Assembly: GCF_023015905.1 (NCBI RefSeq) | Contig: NZ_JALKBD010000005.1 | Coordinates: forward strand, 124,001-188,000 | From: Arenibacter sp. F20364 | GTDB lineage: Bacteria; Bacteroidota; Bacteroidia; Flavobacteriales; Flavobacteriaceae | DNA: 64,000 bases | Direction: 5' to 3' | Shown: piece by piece, positions 61,505 to 64,000 of the stretch | How the letters are laid out: every line of letters starts with the position of its first letter | Numbering within the stretch: position 1 is the stretch's first letter | Made by a program: the position numbers and the translations under genes | The notes under the pieces: generated by a model | What the model was told of the DNA's origin: nothing | What the model saw: the letters and a program-made list of their open reading frames with translations, nothing else | The model's database searches: none

Positions 61505-61831
61505 CTATTTCAGCTTTTTATTGTTGTGGTGACGATCATGATCACGCTTTGCCTTAAAGTTTAATTTCTTGTCAAAAGACTCCTGCAAATTTATGCCCGT
61601 CTGGTTGGCCAAACAAAGCACTACGAAAAGCACATCTGCCAATTCTTCCCCAAGATCCTTATTCTTGTCCGACTCCTTTTCGCTTTGCTCGCCATAACGC
61701 CGGGCAATAATTCTGGCTACCTCTCCTACTTCCTCTGTAAGTTGGGCCATATTGGTAAGTTCGTTAAAATAGCGTACCCCATGGTTCTTGATCCATTCGT
61801 CTACGGCTTCTTGTGCGTTTTCTATGTTCAT
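61505..61831 (-). CDS. MazG-like nucleotide pyrophosphohydrolase
   Basis: 108 residues, all-alpha. MazG/iMazG signature: QLTEEVGEVARII (about 30-42; metal Glu residues) and DLGEELADVLFVVLCLA (about 59-75, Glu and Asp). Hydrolyses nucleoside triphosphates, probably for house-cleaning. C-terminal His/Lys-rich tail. It overlaps dtd by one base. Confidence 0.88.
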   Translation of the reverse strand: MNIENAQEAVDEWIKNHGVRYFNELTNMAQLTEEVGEVARIIARRYGEQSEKESDKNKDLGEELADVLFVVLCLANQTGINLQESFDKKLNFKAKRDHDRHHNNKKLK

Positions 61832-62283
61832 TATTCTCTATTTTTTGTATCTATCTGTATGGTAACCGGTCCATCGTTAAGTAGCGCCACTTTCATATCG
61901 GCTCCGAAAATACCAGTTACAACCTTTTTTCCAAGATCTTTTTCCAATTGTGCCACGAAACTTTCGTACAAGGGAATAGCTATTTCCGGCTTTGCCGCTT
62001 TAATATAACTGGGCCTATTTCCTTTTTTTGTTGAGGCGTGAAGCGTAAACTGACTGATTACCAGGGCCTCTCCTTCCTGCTGAAATAGGGACAAATTCAT
62101 AACGTCCTGAGCATCATTAAAAATCCTGAGGTTTACAATTTTATTGGAAAGCCACTTAATATCATCTTGGGTATCCGCATCCTCTATTCCTAAAAAAATA
62201 AGTAGTCCGTTCGAAATTTTTGAAATTACTCTCCCATCCACCGTTACGCTCGCGGTGGTTACCCTTTGAATTGTTGCACGCAT
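61831..62283 (-). CDS. dtd: D-aminoacyl-tRNA deacylase
   Basis: Removes D-amino acids wrongly attached to tRNA. 150 residues. Active-site motifs SQFTLHAST (about 77-85) and NDGPVTIQ (about 136-143; Gly-cisPro) are intact. Joined to rsgA and to the MazG-like gene by one-base overlaps at either end, so these three are translationally coupled. Confidence 0.96.
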   Translation of the reverse strand: MRATIQRVTTASVTVDGRVISKISNGLLIFLGIEDADTQDDIKWLSNKIVNLRIFNDAQDVMNLSLFQQEGEALVISQFTLHASTKKGNRPSYIKAAKPEIAIPLYESFVAQLEKDLGKKVVTGIFGADMKVALLNDGPVTIQIDTKNRE

Positions 62284-63233
62284 TATTTTTCTCCGTAAAT
62301 ATCCACTCTATAATTCTCTTGTTCCCCGCTCAACATTTGAACATAACTTTTGTACCTGCTCCAAGCTACTTCATCATTGTCCAAAGCCTTCTTTACTGCA
62401 CAATGCGGTTCATCCAAATGCAGGCAGTTATTAAACTTGCACTCACCTTTCAACTTAAAAAATTCAGGGAAATAATCCCCTATTTCCTCCTTCTCCATAT
62501 CCACTATCCCAAACCCTTTTATTCCCGGCGTATCAATAATCCTAGCCCCGAATTCCAGATCGAACATTTCAGCGAAAGTAGTAGTGTGCTGCCCCTGCAT
62601 ATGCTGTGAAGATATTTTTTTGGTCTTCAGGTCCAATTGAGGCTCTATGGCATTGACCAAAGTGGATTTTCCCACTCCGGAATGCCCAGAAAACATACTG
62701 GTTTTCCCGATCATTAATTCCTTTACCTTATCCACATTTTTTCCAGTTTTGGCTGAAATTCCAATACAGGTATATCCAATCTCCCTGTAAAGGTTTGCGA
62801 GATATTTTATCTCATCCAGTTCCTCTTCACTGTAAGTATCTATCTTATTAAAAAGTAAAATAGCAGGAATATGATAGGCTTCGGCAGTCACCAAAAACCG
62901 ATCTATAAAACTTGTAAATGTGGGCGGATTATTTAAGGTTACTATCAAGAAAACCTGATCCAAATTGGCCGCAATGATATGGGTTTGTTTGGATAGGTTA
63001 ACCGACTTTCTAATAATATAATTCTTCCTATCCTTAATTTCAGTAATTATACCTTGGGAATTTTCCTCAGTCCCATCCACCTCAAATACCACCACGTCAC
63101 CAACCGAGATAGGATTGGTACTTTTTATTCCCTTAAGCCGAAATTTTCCCTTTATCCGGCATTCATAGAAAGCCCCTTCCGCAGTTCTTACGGTATACCA
63201 ACTTCCAGTAGATTTATATACGGTTCCTTCCAT
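62283..63233 (-). CDS. rsgA: Ribosome small-subunit GTPase RsgA
   Basis: Late 30S assembly factor with circularly permuted GTPase. 316 residues from ATG at 63233 (MEGTVYKSTGSWY); an upstream in-frame ATG at 63269 adds 12 residues without homology. OB-fold (about 1-75), G4 NKID (about 120), G1 GHSGVGKST (about 173-181), G3 DTPG and C-terminal zinc motif CKFNNCLHLDEPHC (about 254-267), here fully kept, unlike AccD and DnaG in the same window. Confidence 0.96.
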   Translation of the reverse strand: MEGTVYKSTGSWYTVRTAEGAFYECRIKGKFRLKGIKSTNPISVGDVVVFEVDGTEENSQGIITEIKDRKNYIIRKSVNLSKQTHIIAANLDQVFLIVTLNNPPTFTSFIDRFLVTAEAYHIPAILLFNKIDTYSEEELDEIKYLANLYREIGYTCIGISAKTGKNVDKVKELMIGKTSMFSGHSGVGKSTLVNAIEPQLDLKTKKISSQHMQGQHTTTFAEMFDLEFGARIIDTPGIKGFGIVDMEKEEIGDYFPEFFKLKGECKFNNCLHLDEPHCAVKKALDNDEVAWSRYKSYVQMLSGEQENYRVDIYGEK

Positions 63234-63339
63234 TAAAGAGTTCTGACAGATTTTTTTACAAAGAAACAACTTTAGTTTTATACTAGCTTTTAAAACTAAT
63301 CGTTGTTAACCAAACATTAATTTAGAAAAAACACGAAAA

Positions 63340-63780
63340 ATGAAAAATATTATGCTTTTTGCCTGCTTAATGATTGCTGCCGTTACAGACGTGAATGCGC
63401 AACAATTTAAAGTAATCACCAGTGTTGAATCCATAGTTCCCAGTGGCTTGGGAAGATCTCGGATCATTAGCGCAACAGAGGATAGGGATCACAAAGAATT
63501 CACTAGCGAACAAACGGATGAGGATAATTCAAGAAATAAATCCAAACGAGGTGATATACGGGTAAAGAATTTTGAAGAAACCAAACTTTTAAATTTTTAC
63601 AATATTGGAGGTATCAGATTCCAAAATATTGCTGCCAATGACGCTTTGATATCATCCAAAATTAATGACATGGTGGCCGACGGATGGGAATTGGCCTTTG
63701 TTACGAGCGCCGTTGAAAGTGATAGCGGAAAAGATGATGGGCAGGGAATTTTTATTACCCGATACATATTTAAGAAGTAA
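63340..63780 (+). CDS. Small exported protein of unknown function
   Basis: 146 residues with a signal peptide (MKNIMLFACLMIAAVTDVNAQ) cleaved after AQ. The mature part has a charged Asp/Lys-rich segment (about 55-75) and a C-terminal half with MVADGWELAFVTSAVESD and ITRYIFKK, a pattern like DUF4177-type small domains. Secreted to the periplasm. No other clue from context. A terminator follows. Confidence 0.7.
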   Translation: MKNIMLFACLMIAAVTDVNAQQFKVITSVESIVPSGLGRSRIISATEDRDHKEFTSEQTDEDNSRNKSKRGDIRVKNFEETKLLNFYNIGGIRFQNIAANDALISSKINDMVADGWELAFVTSAVESDSGKDDGQGIFITRYIFKK

Positions 63781-63801
63781 ACTTTTCCAATAAGAAATAG
63801 T

Positions 63802-63829
63802 AAACCCGGTCCAACAAACCGGGTTTTAT
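63802..63829 (+). terminator. Terminator after the exported protein gene
   Basis: Perfect 9-bp stem AAACCCGGT / ACCGGGTTT with a 7-base loop and a short T run. Confidence 0.85.
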
Positions 63830-63898
63830 ATTTAAGATAATTTGTTTTCGTGACTCTATTATAATGCAAACCTGTTTCTTTGTACTATCTTAAAATTA

Positions 63899-64000
63899 CT
63901 AATCCATTATTTTTACCCTACCACCGGCAAACGTATTCTTATTTACCTCTTTCGGGTTCCCATAAACATACACATCCCCGCCAGCTTTAATATTAATATC
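63899..64000 (-). CDS. C-terminal end of a probable DUF2807 (head GIN domain) protein, cut by the window edge
   Basis: 33 codons plus stop are visible on the minus strand, ending GGDVYVYGNPKEV...GGRVKIMD. The repeated beta-turn pattern GDVYVYGNP is characteristic of the parallel beta-helix of DUF2807, an exported, putative auto-transporter-like domain common in Bacteroidota. Only the last 33 residues are visible, so the family call is tentative. Confidence 0.55.
   Translation of the reverse strand, partial: DINIKAGGDVYVYGNPKEVNKNTFAGGRVKIMD

Overview
The window looks like a chromosome segment from a marine, gliding member of the Flavobacteriaceae (Bacteroidota). The evidence is the gliding genes gldB and gldC, a short primary sigma factor without region 1.1, an FtsZ with a very long C-terminal tail, the flavobacterial division/cell-wall cluster order, many secreted lipoproteins, and promoters of the Bacteroidota type (TTG, then 17-23 bases, then TAnnTTTG) with almost no Shine-Dalgarno sequences. 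Genus cannot be fixed from the sequence; the Zobellia/Maribacter/Arenibacter group is plausible.

Layout. 1-8.8 kb: housekeeping genes on the plus strand (an outer-membrane BamA/TamA-type protein cut by the window edge, fbaA, accD, rpsO, pnp, rpoD) with one lipoprotein on the minus strand. 9-16.4 kb: a radical SAM protein, a small protein behind a long leader, an NmrA-like protein, a DEAD-box helicase, rpe and a YpdA-type reductase. 16.5-20.5 kb: a uronate-catabolism unit (LacI-type regulator divergent from kduI-kduD-DUF4861 lipoprotein) with a 20-base perfect palindrome in the divergent promoter region. 20.5-29.5 kb: accessory DNA with long non-coding stretches. It holds a truncated pyruvate-kinase-like gene flanked by two copies of a hairpin repeat, an acetyltransferase with cassette-like borders, AraC and OsmC genes, a leucine-rich-repeat lipoprotein, a decayed lipoprotein gene and a sulfatase. 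29.6-30.3 kb: a tRNA-Arg(UCG) with an overlapping GIY-YIG nuclease gene and a second, broken copy of the tRNA 5' half. 30.4-46.5 kb: yqeY and then the complete dcw cluster on the minus strand (mraZ rsmH ftsL ftsI murE mraY murD ftsW murG murC ftsQ ftsA ftsZ; no murF), headed by three TGGTA repeats that look like the MraZ operator. 46.7-54.1 kb: hydrolase, engB, gldC, gldB, nadE, an orphan response regulator, dnaG. 54.1-63.3 kb: an ECF sigma/anti-sigma-like/outer-membrane trio, then a polyprenyl synthase, rlmN, queA, aroA, a MazG-like gene, dtd and rsgA. The last 700 bases hold a small exported protein and the end of a probable DUF2807 protein.

How it works together. The dcw genes supply peptidoglycan precursors (murE, mraY, murD, murG, murC) and the divisome (ftsL, ftsI, ftsW, ftsQ, ftsA, ftsZ). 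The kdu operon feeds unsaturated uronates from polysaccharide breakdown into central metabolism. The gld genes belong to surface gliding.

Most interesting: the tRNA-Arg/GIY-YIG arrangement at 29.9-30.3 kb. The GIY-YIG gene lies between two copies of tRNA positions 1-34, the similarity stops exactly inside the anticodon, and the nuclease's last codons are read from the intact tRNA. This fits a unit of about 280 bp that enters the anticodon loop and rebuilds the tRNA. Also notable: loss of all zinc ligands in both AccD and DnaG, and a response regulator with Glu in place of the phospho-acceptor Asp.
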